This document shows positions 15,265-23,637 of a DNA stretch of 41,020 nt, piece by piece. The position numbers were made by a program, and so were the translations under genes. The stretch's first letter is position 1. Each line of letters begins with the position of its first letter. The notes beneath the pieces are model-generated. The model had not been told where the DNA came from and searched no databases. It worked only from the letters and a program-made list of their open reading frames with translations. Source of the stretch: an uncultured Chromatiaceae bacterium (GTDB lineage Bacteria; Pseudomonadota; Gammaproteobacteria; Tenderiales; Tenderiaceae). Location: NCBI GenBank assembly GCA_945787735.1, contig CALZIQ010000017.1, positions 1 to 41,020 of the forward strand, in the 5' to 3' direction.

Positions 15265-15528
15265 ATGGAATTAGATCAATTACCTGATGGCTGGACAATT
15301 TATGTCTGGCTGATTGCTGGTGCCATGATTATTGCTGGTGCAATCTATGCGTTGCGCTGGGCAAAGAAAAATGAGCAATTTGATGAAGACATTAAATATC
15401 TTGTTTTTGATGAAAAAGACAAGGAAAAGATGAGTCCGGAAGAGTTTAAAAAGAGTCAGGAAGTGTTGGCGGCTCAGATGAAACGCCGTGAAGAAGTCTT
15501 GAAAGAAAAAGAAGAGCAAAATAGATAA
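15265..15528 (+). CDS. CcoS-like cbb3-type assembly protein with extended C-terminus
   Basis: An 87-residue protein with one helix (IYVWLIAGAMIIAGAIYAL) followed by RWAKKNEQFDEDIKYLVFDEKD. CcoS proteins have the same layout: one helix, then A-x-x-x-GQFDD and an acidic end with MDDD. CcoS is needed for heme or copper insertion into cbb3 oxidases. Here the tail is about 35 residues longer and is a highly charged coiled-coil-like helix (MSPEEFKKSQEVLAAQMKRR). The ribosome binding site is AAGGAG. Its presence supports a C-family enzyme needing this maturation route. Confidence 0.65.
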   Translation: MELDQLPDGWTIYVWLIAGAMIIAGAIYALRWAKKNEQFDEDIKYLVFDEKDKEKMSPEEFKKSQEVLAAQMKRREEVLKEKEEQNR

Positions 15529-16032
15529 ATGCGCAAGGGAGAGAAGGGGATTCTGATTGCTATAGTAGCGATCGTGGTGATGTTCTGGGGAATTAACAGT
15601 TATCGGCAAGCTCAGGATTCAGCCCCGGATCGGGGGATCCCTTTCTACTCAGACGCGCCTGCTGAGTTGCAGGCCAAAGGGGCGGAACTTTTCAGGGACT
15701 TGAAGTGCCGTGATTGCCATGCCCTATGGGGCGTGCGCAATCCGATGCAGTCAGTGCCTGCACCGGCCATGGATGGCATCGGTTCTTTACGTGATGAAAC
15801 CTGGCTGTTCAATTATCTTTCGGCGCAAGATCCTAAACAAATCATCCCGTCGCGATTAAAGGCCGAGTATCAGATGCCCTCATTTGCCCACTTGCCGGAA
15901 CATGATCGCAAGACGCTAGCCACATTTCTTGCGAGCCTGAAGGTCGAAGACTGGTATCTGGAAGAGGTTAAAAAGTCTGAATACGAGAAGTTGACGGGTG
16001 AAACATACAAGGGTGGCGCTACTGATGAGTAA
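15529..16032 (+). CDS. Membrane-anchored monoheme cytochrome c
   Basis: A 167-residue protein with an N-terminal anchor (GILIAIVAIVVMFWGI) and a class I cytochrome c domain. The heme site is CRDCH (Cys60-His64) and YQMPSF gives the likely axial Met. The domain fold resembles the small c subunits attached to cbb3 and NO-reductase-like enzymes. The ATG directly follows the previous stop (TAAATG) and the end overlaps the next gene by 8 bases, which indicates tight coupling. It may be the electron entry point for the complex. Confidence 0.8.
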   Translation: MRKGEKGILIAIVAIVVMFWGINSYRQAQDSAPDRGIPFYSDAPAELQAKGAELFRDLKCRDCHALWGVRNPMQSVPAPAMDGIGSLRDETWLFNYLSAQDPKQIIPSRLKAEYQMPSFAHLPEHDRKTLATFLASLKVEDWYLEEVKKSEYEKLTGETYKGGATDE

Positions 16033-16510
16033 TCGCTTAAAAACAGTTTTAATGGCCTTCGTTGCGATTGCTGCAGGTGTGCTGGTGAATTATATCGGTG
16101 ACCGTCTGATTCACAACATCAGCCCGGCTCCAGGTGTCCGCCTCGAGTTGTTTTGGGGGGTTGCGACCTTTAGCCCTTATTGGGTGCTTGATTTGTTTGT
16201 GCCCCCCTTGATTGCAGGTTTTGTGGTTTCTTGGATCTACGGCTTGGGCGGTAAACTGTGGTGCTATTTTGTGCCAATCATAGTGCGCGGCTACAGCTAT
16301 ATCGAGATGATGAATTATGAAAATCTACCCGAAGGTGTAAGTTTGTTGCCTTTCGGATACTGGATTTTGGTTTTGATTGTGGCGATAGAGGCCGCAGCGA
16401 TTGGTGGCGCATTCGGTGAGGTCATGCTCAAGAAAACCTATGGCAGACGCCCCAAACATCTTATTTATAAACAGTCGACCGAAAATCATACATCAAGTAC
16501 TAAAAAGTGA
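16025..16510 (+). CDS. Polytopic membrane protein of unknown family
   Basis: A 161-residue protein with three to four helices: TVLMAFVAIAAGVLVNYIG, YWVLDLFVPPLIAGFVVSWIY, and FGYWILVLIVAIEAAAIGGAF, with a basic C-terminus (KTYGRRPKHLIYKQ). It has few histidines in helices, so heme binding is not evident. It overlaps the cytochrome gene upstream and shares TGATG with the FGE-like gene downstream. I do not recognise the family; conserved linkage to the neighbours suggests an assembly or membrane subunit role. Confidence 0.6.
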   Translation: MSNRLKTVLMAFVAIAAGVLVNYIGDRLIHNISPAPGVRLELFWGVATFSPYWVLDLFVPPLIAGFVVSWIYGLGGKLWCYFVPIIVRGYSYIEMMNYENLPEGVSLLPFGYWILVLIVAIEAAAIGGAFGEVMLKKTYGRRPKHLIYKQSTENHTSSTKK

Positions 16511-17580
16511 TGGCCAAGCAGTTTCAAAATAGACGCCAGCTCAGTGAGAAAGAGCGGGCCAAGCGTAAGCGCTTTCTGAGTGCGACATTAGTGACATGCG
16601 CAGCGTTGGCGATGGTGGGTGGTTCAATCCATGTTGTGGATCTGGGGCATAGCCGCGTCTTTCAGGAGATGCCAGGTAAAGCGACCTATGATGTTGCCGA
16701 GATGGGATCCCGCATTCGGGCCGCAGGCGAAGATGTCACCCTGCATGAGCGGCATGAGGCAGACAAGGTACAAATAGATGTTTACAGCGATTCTGAATTG
16801 TTAGCACTGCTGGATCCGGAGGTGTGGCAGGAAATCGAGACCATGATCACCATTCCTACCGGGGCGTTCTCGATGGGTTCAGACCGTGTTAGAACCAGCG
16901 CCCAAAACAGACCTCAGCATGTAATCTCACTGGCTGATTATCAGATCGCCAAATATCCAACTACCAACGCCCAGTATGCCCGCTTTGTCACCGAACAGGG
17001 TTATCGGCCGCCGCTGGACTGGGAAAACGGACGCATACCTGAGGGCATGGAGCTACACCCCGTCACCATGATCTCATGGTACGACGCCAGCAACTATTGC
17101 ACTTGGGCAGGCAAGCGTTTGCCCTATGAGGCCGAGTGGGAAAAGGCGGCGCGTGGGAATGATGGTCAGCGTTGGCCCTGGGGTGAGCAGATGGAAACAG
17201 ACAGGCTGAATACCTATTACAGCGTCGGTTCGACCACGGATGTCACCCTCTATCCTGAAGGTGCGAGTCCTTATGGTGTCATGGATATGGCGGGTAATGT
17301 GTTTGAATGGATTGAGGATGACTTTTTGCCCTATCAAGGTACAGATGCAAATCAAGACTTGTTTCAGGGCAAAATTCAGGTAGCTTCCACACCTGCAGAT
17401 AGGGCTATGAAGGTGGTTGATTTGGTTGGTGTGGATGCCAAATACAAAGTGTTGAGAGGTGGGTCGTGGAAGAGTGACCCATTTTCAACGACTACATATC
17501 ATCGCAACTATTCATGGCCGCACTATGCCTCGGACTTTTTTGGTTTCCGCTGTGCCGCTGATGTTGCAGACAAAGGGTAA
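16510..17580 (+). CDS. Membrane-anchored formylglycine-generating-enzyme-like (SUMF1/NirV-type) protein
   Basis: A 356-residue protein with an N-terminal anchor (ATLVTCAALAMVGGSIHVV), about 90 linker residues and a full FGE-sulfatase domain from IPTGAFSMGSD (about residue 117) through NAQYARFV, YDASNYCTWAGKRLPYEAEWEKAARG, WPWGEQ, GVMDMAGNVFEWIEDDF to KVLRGGSWKSDPF and FFGFRCA. The paired catalytic cysteines of true FGE after LRGGS are absent, so sulfatase activation is unlikely. NirV proteins of the same family sit next to nitrite or NO reductase genes, which fits this island. The anchor would place the domain in the periplasm. Function is unknown. Confidence 0.82.
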   Translation: MAKQFQNRRQLSEKERAKRKRFLSATLVTCAALAMVGGSIHVVDLGHSRVFQEMPGKATYDVAEMGSRIRAAGEDVTLHERHEADKVQIDVYSDSELLALLDPEVWQEIETMITIPTGAFSMGSDRVRTSAQNRPQHVISLADYQIAKYPTTNAQYARFVTEQGYRPPLDWENGRIPEGMELHPVTMISWYDASNYCTWAGKRLPYEAEWEKAARGNDGQRWPWGEQMETDRLNTYYSVGSTTDVTLYPEGASPYGVMDMAGNVFEWIEDDFLPYQGTDANQDLFQGKIQVASTPADRAMKVVDLVGVDAKYKVLRGGSWKSDPFSTTTYHRNYSWPHYASDFFGFRCAADVADKG

Positions 17581-17586
17581 GTGCTG

Positions 17587-17814
17587 ATGAAAGCTATGAT
17601 GGGTCGTTTGGCAGGATTTGTTTCTTTGCTGCTGTTCATGCCAGTAGCAATAGCGGATAGCTACCGATATATGCATGTCACCATCGACACGCCGTGGCTG
17701 ATATTTTTGTTTTTATTGGTGGCGGTGTTGCTGCCATTCATTCTGATGGCGATACTCTATTGGCATAATGCCATGCGTCGAAATGCCGAGGATGATGCAA
17801 AGGGTGAAGAGTAG
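17587..17814 (+). CDS. Small membrane protein with signal-like N-terminus
   Basis: A 75-residue protein. The N-terminal helix GFVSLLLFMPVAIADS looks like a cleavable signal, followed by TPWLIFLFLLVAVLLPFILMAILYW and a polar tail. An in-frame GTG at 17581 directly after the previous stop is an alternative start. It is placed between the FGE-like gene and another small membrane protein, and all are closely spaced. No family is recognised. Confidence 0.55.
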   Translation: MKAMMGRLAGFVSLLLFMPVAIADSYRYMHVTIDTPWLIFLFLLVAVLLPFILMAILYWHNAMRRNAEDDAKGEE

Positions 17815-17818
17815 GGTG

Positions 17819-18217
17819 ATGTGTAGAATGGTTTTCTGCGACGTATTAAAATCACGTGCCCAAAATTTTGTTACGGCAACCTTGTTGCTTGGCCTGATGT
17901 TGTTATCGCCCTTGGGTTTGGCGCAGGAGCAAGAACAAGCGCATGTCGATGATTCCGTGCAAATAATGGAAGCCTTTAACCAGGACGCTATGGCCGAACA
18001 AGAGGCCTATGCCCTGAAGGATGAAGATAAACACAAAATCCTGTTCTACATGGGTGTTTCATTGTTGGTATTGCTTTGTGCCACTGCTTATTTCGGCATC
18101 TCGATGGTGGTATTCAATCAGGAAGTCTTTGTGCGGCACATGATCTGTGCTGGGCTGACCGTGACCCTGGGTATTGCTCATGCGGTGGCGGCGGCTGTCT
18201 GGTTTTTCCCATTCTGA
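17819..18217 (+). CDS. Exported or membrane protein with two C-terminal helices
   Basis: A 132-residue protein with a signal-like segment (FVTATLLLGLMLLSPLGLAQ), a short acidic periplasmic stretch (QEQEQAHVDDSVQIMEAF), and two helices (ILFYMGVSLLVLLCATAYFGI and MICAGLTVTLGIAHAVAAAV). The start at 17819 is preferred because AGGG precedes it and it begins 4 bases after the previous stop; 17828 is possible. It contains isolated His residues in the last helix region (RHMICA, IAHAV). The family is not recognised; it is part of the same operon. Confidence 0.58.
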   Translation: MCRMVFCDVLKSRAQNFVTATLLLGLMLLSPLGLAQEQEQAHVDDSVQIMEAFNQDAMAEQEAYALKDEDKHKILFYMGVSLLVLLCATAYFGISMVVFNQEVFVRHMICAGLTVTLGIAHAVAAAVWFFPF

Positions 18218-18267
18218 TTGTGTCACGCTTGCTGCCTGCAAGACTCCTTAAGAGTTAAAGGCTGGCA

Positions 18268-20889
18268 ATGTCGCACACTGATTCAGCGGTTTTATGGTCG
18301 AGTCCATCCTTTGCCAAAGGGGTGGCGACACTCTATTTCTTTTCTGGTGCGGTAGGGCTTGCATACCAGGTGTTGTGGGCACGTATGTTGTCACTGCAGT
18401 TCGGTGTCAGTATTTTCGGCGTCGTGATCACGGCGGCGGCCTTTATGCTGGGATTGGGTATCGGCGCCTTGTGGGGAGGTCGTATCAGTCAACAGCGTTT
18501 GCATCCCTTGCGTCTGTTTGCGCTGATCGAAATCATGGTGGCCGTTTACGCGCTTTTATTGCCATTCATTTTGCGTTTTGTTGATGGCGGTGTCACATCG
18601 CTTGCCCCTGAGAGTTTGACCAGCTGGTATGCCATGCAACTGACAGCGGCCCTGTTGCTGGTGACTTTGCCGGCCTTATTGATGGGCATTGGTTTTCCTC
18701 TGGTGTTGCGGGCGGTACAGCACACTCCCTTGTCGCTGGGCTGGGTCTACGGTCTCAATACTTGTGGTGCCGCCATCGGCGCCCTGTTGCCCTTGTTATT
18801 GTTACCCACGCTAGGCTGGGTGGCGGGTGTCTGGCTGGTGGCGATGATGGGGGTGGCTGTCGCAGCGGGGGCTTGGGTTTTGTCGCGCCGTAATTCGCTT
18901 GCATCAGTTGCCTCAGATGATTTGCCTGGCTCAGGCGCCAAGATTACTTCGCTTACTTTGTTGGCCTATGCCTCCGTCGGTGCCGCGGCATTGATCCTCG
19001 AGGTAGGTTGGACACGCCTGTTTGGCATGTTGCTGTTGCGCACAGAATACGTCATGGCGGTGATCCTGGCGGTATTTCTGATTGGCATCGGGCTTGGCAG
19101 TTTGTTGGCCAGATGCTTGCGCGCGGCCTATTGGTTTGATCTATTGCCAGCGTTGGCGGCGTTGTTTTCATTGTTGAGTCTATGGTTGATTCCTGTGCTA
19201 GCCGCATGGGCGGAACAGACCGGCTTTGATTCTTTGGTCGGAGCGATGTTTGGGCAGGGATTGGCCATCGCACTGCTGACCCTGCCGGTGACTTTGCTGC
19301 TGGGTGCATGGTTGCCACTGTTAAGTGCACGGCTGGGGCAGGATAAAACCATCGGGGCCAAGCTCTACGGCGCCAATTCCATCGGCGCTGCAGCCGGGGC
19401 GCTGCTAGCCGGGTTTGTGCTCATCCCCTGGCTCGGCACGGCAACCACCATCGTGCTGGCGGCATTGCTGCTATTTGTCGCCGGCATGGCCTGGGCGGCA
19501 CGACGCAGTTGGTTAGCCCTGCCGTTGGTGCTGGGCCTGGCTTGGCCGGTGTTGCAGCTGCCAGCTGTGAATCAATTGCAGCCGCAGATGCAGGCTGATA
19601 GCCACGATTTAATGGTGCACGAAGATGCCTTAGCTATTACGCACGTGCTTGAGCGTGGCGATGGTCAACGCCTTTTATTGGCTGATCTGCAACGCATGGA
19701 TGCCTCGTCCGAGCCTTTGGCCGTGATATCGCAGCAGAATCAAGTGCGTTTGCCATTGTTATTACATCCCGATCCGAAACAAGTGCTGTTTCTCGGTCTG
19801 GGCACCGGCATCTCAGCTTCGGCCTCTCTGTCGTATCCCAATCTGGAGCGCACCGCTGTTGAGTTGTCTCAGGGCGCTATAGAGGCCGCTGAGACCTGGT
19901 TTGTGCCTGCGAATGATGAAGTGGGTGGCAAGATGCAAATTGTGCGCGACGACGCGCGTCGTTTCCTGCAAACCACCACGCAGGGCTTCGATGTGATTAT
20001 CGGTGACTTGTTTCATCCTGACCTGGTTGGGCGCAGTGCCCTGCTGTCGCTGCAACAGTTTCAGCGTGCCAAAAGCCGTTTGAACGAAGGTGGTCTGTTT
20101 GTGCAGTGGCTGGCGCTGAACCAGTTTGATCCCGAATCGCTCAAAGTGGTGCTGCGCACCTTCAAGCAGGTCTTCCCGCGGGCGGTGCTGTTTGTTGATG
20201 GTTTTCGCCTGGCCCTGGTGGGTGGTGCAGACTGGCGCCTGGATATCGACGCTAGTTTTGCCAACCTTGCCCGCCTCGATAAGACCGCCCAGGAGGCCGC
20301 CACAGGCACGGAAGGGTTGTGGAGCTGGCTAGGTCGTTACTGGGGTCCTATTGCAGTGGGACAGGGTGCTGTGCAGGGCGAGTGGGCCCCGGTGATCGAA
20401 TATCATCTGCCGCGCGCCCGATATCGCGGTGAAATGGATCTTGTCGTGCTGGTTGAGTGGTTGTTGGTGCAACGCCCACACGTTAGCCAGGTGCAGCAGA
20501 CGCTGCGGCTTGGTCAAATGCAGGGCGATGCATTCGAGCGGGCCTACGTGGCCACAGAGCTGGCCCTGCGTGCATGGGTGGCCGAGTTGAATGGGGATGT
20601 TAAGCAGGGGCAGCGATTGCTGCAACTGGCCTATCAGGCAAACCCCAAGGATCGCTGGGTCAGCGGTGCCTTGGCTGATCGTATGTATACTGGTTTGCAG
20701 GCCATGGTTGAGCAAGGCGGAGACGCGCGCAAAGCGCTTGAGACGATTCTTTTTATCCGCCCCGATCATGCAGATGCCCTGCGTGACTTGTGGCGGCTGG
20801 AACTGGCAGAGGGCAATGTGGTCAGAGCCAATGAATACCGCCGAATGTTGCAGCACTACAGCCCTTTGGATGTGGCACTGCGGCCCTGA
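18268..20889 (+). CDS. Membrane-embedded spermidine-synthase-like methyltransferase fold with TPR tail
   Basis: An 873-residue protein of three parts. Residues 1-430 are a transporter-like membrane domain of about 12-14 helices beginning FSGAVGLAYQVLWARMLSL, a motif typical of fused SpeE proteins. Residues of about 440-680 form a spermidine-synthase fold with the nucleotide-binding LFLGLGTGISASASL (about 507-521), VELSQGAIEAA, RDDARRFL and VIIGDLFHPD. Residues 750-873 are helical and TPR-like. Fused SpeE proteins of this shape are common, and their product is mostly unknown. DLFHPDL sits where spermidine synthases have a catalytic Asp, so activity on a decarboxylated AdoMet-like donor is possible. 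It ends the run of respiratory genes but starts 50 bases after them. Confidence 0.82.
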   Translation: MSHTDSAVLWSSPSFAKGVATLYFFSGAVGLAYQVLWARMLSLQFGVSIFGVVITAAAFMLGLGIGALWGGRISQQRLHPLRLFALIEIMVAVYALLLPFILRFVDGGVTSLAPESLTSWYAMQLTAALLLVTLPALLMGIGFPLVLRAVQHTPLSLGWVYGLNTCGAAIGALLPLLLLPTLGWVAGVWLVAMMGVAVAAGAWVLSRRNSLASVASDDLPGSGAKITSLTLLAYASVGAAALILEVGWTRLFGMLLLRTEYVMAVILAVFLIGIGLGSLLARCLRAAYWFDLLPALAALFSLLSLWLIPVLAAWAEQTGFDSLVGAMFGQGLAIALLTLPVTLLLGAWLPLLSARLGQDKTIGAKLYGANSIGAAAGALLAGFVLIPWLGTATTIVLAALLLFVAGMAWAARRSWLALPLVLGLAWPVLQLPAVNQLQPQMQADSHDLMVHEDALAITHVLERGDGQRLLLADLQRMDASSEPLAVISQQNQVRLPLLLHPDPKQVLFLGLGTGISASASLSYPNLERTAVELSQGAIEAAETWFVPANDEVGGKMQIVRDDARRFLQTTTQGFDVIIGDLFHPDLVGRSALLSLQQFQRAKSRLNEGGLFVQWLALNQFDPESLKVVLRTFKQVFPRAVLFVDGFRLALVGGADWRLDIDASFANLARLDKTAQEAATGTEGLWSWLGRYWGPIAVGQGAVQGEWAPVIEYHLPRARYRGEMDLVVLVEWLLVQRPHVSQVQQTLRLGQMQGDAFERAYVATELALRAWVAELNGDVKQGQRLLQLAYQANPKDRWVSGALADRMYTGLQAMVEQGGDARKALETILFIRPDHADALRDLWRLELAEGNVVRANEYRRMLQHYSPLDVALRP

Positions 20890-20948
20890 TCTCTTTTTTA
20901 CACAACGTGGGTGCGGATGAAATACACCCCCCTTTCGTGGTAGATTTA

Positions 20949-21214
20949 GGGCTTGCCAGCACTAATTTTAAAGTCGCGTTGCTGTCCCAAAAGGGGCTAG
21001 GCAAGGCGTGAGGAGAGAGGTTTGGTTGTACCAAATGAGTGACGAGCAACGCAGCATAGCCCCTTTTGGGGCGCAACCCGCAGGGACGAGCCCATTTTTC
21101 CGCATGTCGGTGTTGCATTTTCGCTTTTGTACGGCAAGTACGCTGCGCTCAATGCGCCTTGTCCTGCAGAAAAGTGGGCGTTGTCGCGACTTTAAAATTA
21201 GTGCTGGCAGGCCC
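20949..21214. repeat. MITE-like element with 30-bp terminal inverted repeats
   Basis: The left arm 20949-20978 begins GGGCTTGCCAGCACTAATTT and is the reverse complement of 21185-21214 with one mismatch in 30. A nested 13-bp inverted repeat is at 20986-20998 and 21058-21070 (CCCAAAAGGGGCT/AGCCCCTTTTGGG). A hairpin TTTGGT-TGT-ACCAAA lies at 21021-21035. No gene with coding character is inside. This accounts for most of the 330-base gap between the SpeE-like gene and ccoG; the right arm ends 5 bases before the ccoG start, so the element supplies its leader. Confidence 0.78.
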
Positions 21215-21219
21215 TTACG

Positions 21220-22536
21220 ATGAGTAGCAACAAAACCCTGAGCGAAATCCCCGTCGTAATTGAATCTCGCAAGCCAAGCAATAAACTGCATTGGCAGCGG
21301 CGTGTTTTTCAATTGTCGGTGATTGCTCTGTTGGTGATTATTCCTATGAGCGGGCTGTTTCGTATTGATCCGATTCAGGGTGCGTTTGTAATGCTGGGGC
21401 GGCAGATCTGGTTTTCCGATTTCGGCATTGTATTCGGCTTTTGGGTGGCAGTGGCTTGTTTGCTTGCAATGCTCTATTCGGTCATGGGGACCGTGTTCTG
21501 CGGCTGGGCCTGCCCACAAAACACGATGTCGGAATGGGCCAATCTGATGACCCACAAGCTGTTGGGAAAACGCGCCGATGTCAGCTTGGACGGCACCCCA
21601 ATGCAGCTGTCTTCGGCCAAGAACAAGACGCTCAATTGGACAGTTCTAATTGCCCTCTGTGCTGGTGTGTCGGCGTTGACGGCCCTGATTCCGTTGTTTT
21701 ATTTTTACGAACCTATCCTGATCTGGAGGTTTGTTACTTTCCAGTATGATCCTGGCCTAGCGCCCTCGCTACATTGGATCTATACCGTTTTCTTTTTGGT
21801 GATTCTGGTGGATATCACCATGATCCGCCATTTTATGTGTCGTTTTATGTGTATCTACAAGGTTTGGCAACACACATTCAGAACACGGCAGACCCTGCAT
21901 GTCGCTTATGATGAGGCGCGCTCGGATGAGTGTGCAAAGTGTAATTACTGCGTCAGTTCTTGTTTTCTTGATATCGATCCGCGCAAGACGGCACTCTACG
22001 ATACCTGTATAAATTGCGGAGAATGCATTACTGCTTGTGACAATCTTCAAGTGCGCAAAAAGAGTGGCAAAGAGGGTTTGCTGAAGTTTGCTATGGGTGA
22101 ACAACAGGGGCAGAACTTCGAATATTTCAAAACAAACAGGAGTGATTTGTTTTCGCGCGTGTCCTGGTCGTTTCCAATCTTCATCCTTGGGGTCGTGCTA
22201 ATGACCTGGGGTTTTTGGGAGTACGAACGTTACCACGTGGCGGCGTATCGGGCAGATACCCTGCAAGGGGACAAGATTTTGGATTACCGTATCTCTGTGG
22301 CAAACAAGTTTTATGAACCAACCCGACTTTATGTAGAAGTAGAGGGGCTGGAACCGCAGGACTACACTTTAGAAACAGACAAGGTTGATTTTGATACTGC
22401 CGGGCGTCTTAATGTGGGATTGAGTATCATCCCTGATCTGCCCAAAGGTCTGTACCGGGTACTGGTGCGGGTTAAATCCGAGGACGGTTGGGAAGACACT
22501 TTCCGCGTCCACCACTTTTCAGCAGGTAACCTATGA
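21220..22536 (+). CDS. ccoG: Cytochrome c oxidase accessory protein CcoG (polyferredoxin)
   Basis: A 438-residue inner-membrane iron-sulfur protein that in cbb3 systems reduces copper for insertion into the CuB site. There are about four to five helices in the first 220 residues, FCGWACPQNTMSEW in a loop, and two 4Fe-4S clusters (CAKCNYCVSSC...DP and CINCGECITACD). The C-terminal periplasmic domain of about 110 residues is Ig-like. Length and layout are standard for CcoG/FixG/RdxA. The start is 5 bases after an inverted-repeat element and has no clear ribosome binding site except GGCAGG. It leads a four-gene operon with overlaps. Confidence 0.95.
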   Translation: MSSNKTLSEIPVVIESRKPSNKLHWQRRVFQLSVIALLVIIPMSGLFRIDPIQGAFVMLGRQIWFSDFGIVFGFWVAVACLLAMLYSVMGTVFCGWACPQNTMSEWANLMTHKLLGKRADVSLDGTPMQLSSAKNKTLNWTVLIALCAGVSALTALIPLFYFYEPILIWRFVTFQYDPGLAPSLHWIYTVFFLVILVDITMIRHFMCRFMCIYKVWQHTFRTRQTLHVAYDEARSDECAKCNYCVSSCFLDIDPRKTALYDTCINCGECITACDNLQVRKKSGKEGLLKFAMGEQQGQNFEYFKTNRSDLFSRVSWSFPIFILGVVLMTWGFWEYERYHVAAYRADTLQGDKILDYRISVANKFYEPTRLYVEVEGLEPQDYTLETDKVDFDTAGRLNVGLSIIPDLPKGLYRVLVRVKSEDGWEDTFRVHHFSAGNL

Positions 22537-22964
22537 ACGATCAAAAGAGTAAACCCTTACCGAAAGAGAAACTCACCTCGATCGACAGCAAGTGGGGCGA
22601 AACACCGGAAGACCATTTTGGTTATGATAGTGATGAAGAACGTCTCGAAAAACGTGGCATGGAAGACTGGGAGTTGCTTGAATCAATTCCGGAATCACAA
22701 AAAGGTGTGCCCAAGTGGTTTATCGGTGTCGTGATTGTGGTATTACTGGTAGCCATTGGCCTCAGCTTTCCCTTCTGGGGTGACCGGCCCGGTTATGAAC
22801 GTGATTGGGTTAATTGGGGCTTTGCTATCGCACTGATCTATCTTGCGGTGGCCTCTGTTTTTGTCTATTTCATGGTGCGTCTGTACGGTTCGAAACTTGG
22901 TGGCCGTCTAGACCTGGATAAGACGGAAGAAGAAAAAGAGAAAGATACCAAGCATAATGTCTAG
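22533..22964 (+). CDS. Two-helix membrane protein with FPFWGDRP motif
   Basis: A 143-residue protein with a long acidic N-terminal tail (about 60 residues, KSKPLPKEKLTSIDSKWGE...), helix WFIGVVIVVLLVAIGLSF leading to FPFWGDRPGYERDW, a second helix (FAIALIYLAVASVFVYFMV) and a highly charged end. The motif after helix 1 and the overall plan resemble the accessory protein at 14032 (FPLWGQRP). It starts inside the end of ccoG (ATGA-type overlap), so a part in the same assembly is likely. No named family is recognised. Confidence 0.65.
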   Translation: MNDQKSKPLPKEKLTSIDSKWGETPEDHFGYDSDEERLEKRGMEDWELLESIPESQKGVPKWFIGVVIVVLLVAIGLSFPFWGDRPGYERDWVNWGFAIALIYLAVASVFVYFMVRLYGSKLGGRLDLDKTEEEKEKDTKHNV

Positions 22965-23250
22965 AGTTTGTTTTGTTGTGGCGCTTGTTGTATTGCTTAG
23001 CGCCTGTGAGTTGCCTCAGGGTCAAACCAAGATCAGCCTGCCAGAGCCGGAATCCGAGGGCGCGCAGCTGGTGAAGAAATTCTGTTCCGATTGTCATGCC
23101 CCGCCAAGTCCGTTGGTGCATACCGCCGAAGAGTGGCCCAACGTGCTTTACCGTATGCAAGAGCGTCGCCGCATGAAGGCCTACACTCTGATGCTGGAGC
23201 AAGAGCAGGAACAGGTGTTGAATTACCTGCAACAATTTTCAAAGAGTTAA
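22957..23250 (+). CDS. Small monoheme cytochrome c lipoprotein
   Basis: A 97-residue protein with a lipoprotein signal (VALVVLLSAC) and one heme site CSDCHA (Cys43-His47). RRRMKAYTLMLEQEQEQVLNYL provides a C-terminal helix and a possible axial Met. Only about 75 residues remain after processing, which is small for a class I cytochrome c. It overlaps the upstream gene by 8 bases. A lipid-anchored carrier or a sensor-type heme protein are both possible. Confidence 0.75.
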   Translation: MSRVCFVVALVVLLSACELPQGQTKISLPEPESEGAQLVKKFCSDCHAPPSPLVHTAEEWPNVLYRMQERRRMKAYTLMLEQEQEQVLNYLQQFSKS

Positions 23251-23253
23251 ACG

Positions 23254-23637
23254 ATGCGTGGATGGATTATTGGTCTGGTTGTAGTGCTGTTGTCGGCTTG
23301 TAGCGAGCCTGATCCGCGTTATCAGATGGCGGCGCAAAAATGGGATGACGTTGTAATCAAAGTGGAGTCGAGACCAACGCCTGTTCGTGTCGGTACGAAT
23401 GAATTCTTAATTCTCGCTACCCTAGAGCGGGGCAAGCCGGTACATGACCTAATTATTTCGTTGCGCGCGGAAGTCGACGATGATTGGCAGCAAGCGATTC
23501 AGGATGGTCACAGTGGTGTTTATCGACGTGCTCTGCGAATACCAGGGACGCCTACTCTATACGTGCAATTGCGCAAAAAAATGTCTGAAAAAGAGACCGT
23601 GCTGGAGTTTCCGCTAGTCTATAAAGGTGATTTGTAA
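23254..23637 (+). CDS. YtkA/FixH-like lipoprotein
   Basis: A 127-residue lipoprotein: signal GLVVVLLSAC with lipobox SAC, followed by an Ig-like beta-sandwich. VKVESRPTPVRVGTNEFLI and HSGVYRRALRIPGTPTLYVQL have the pattern of the YtkA-like domain found in FixH-type assembly proteins for cbb3 oxidases. It starts 3 bases after the upstream stop and ends immediately against the minus-strand gene at 23638, with no spacer. A periplasmic role in copper or heme delivery is plausible but only inferred. Confidence 0.7.
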   Translation: MRGWIIGLVVVLLSACSEPDPRYQMAAQKWDDVVIKVESRPTPVRVGTNEFLILATLERGKPVHDLIISLRAEVDDDWQQAIQDGHSGVYRRALRIPGTPTLYVQLRKKMSEKETVLEFPLVYKGDL

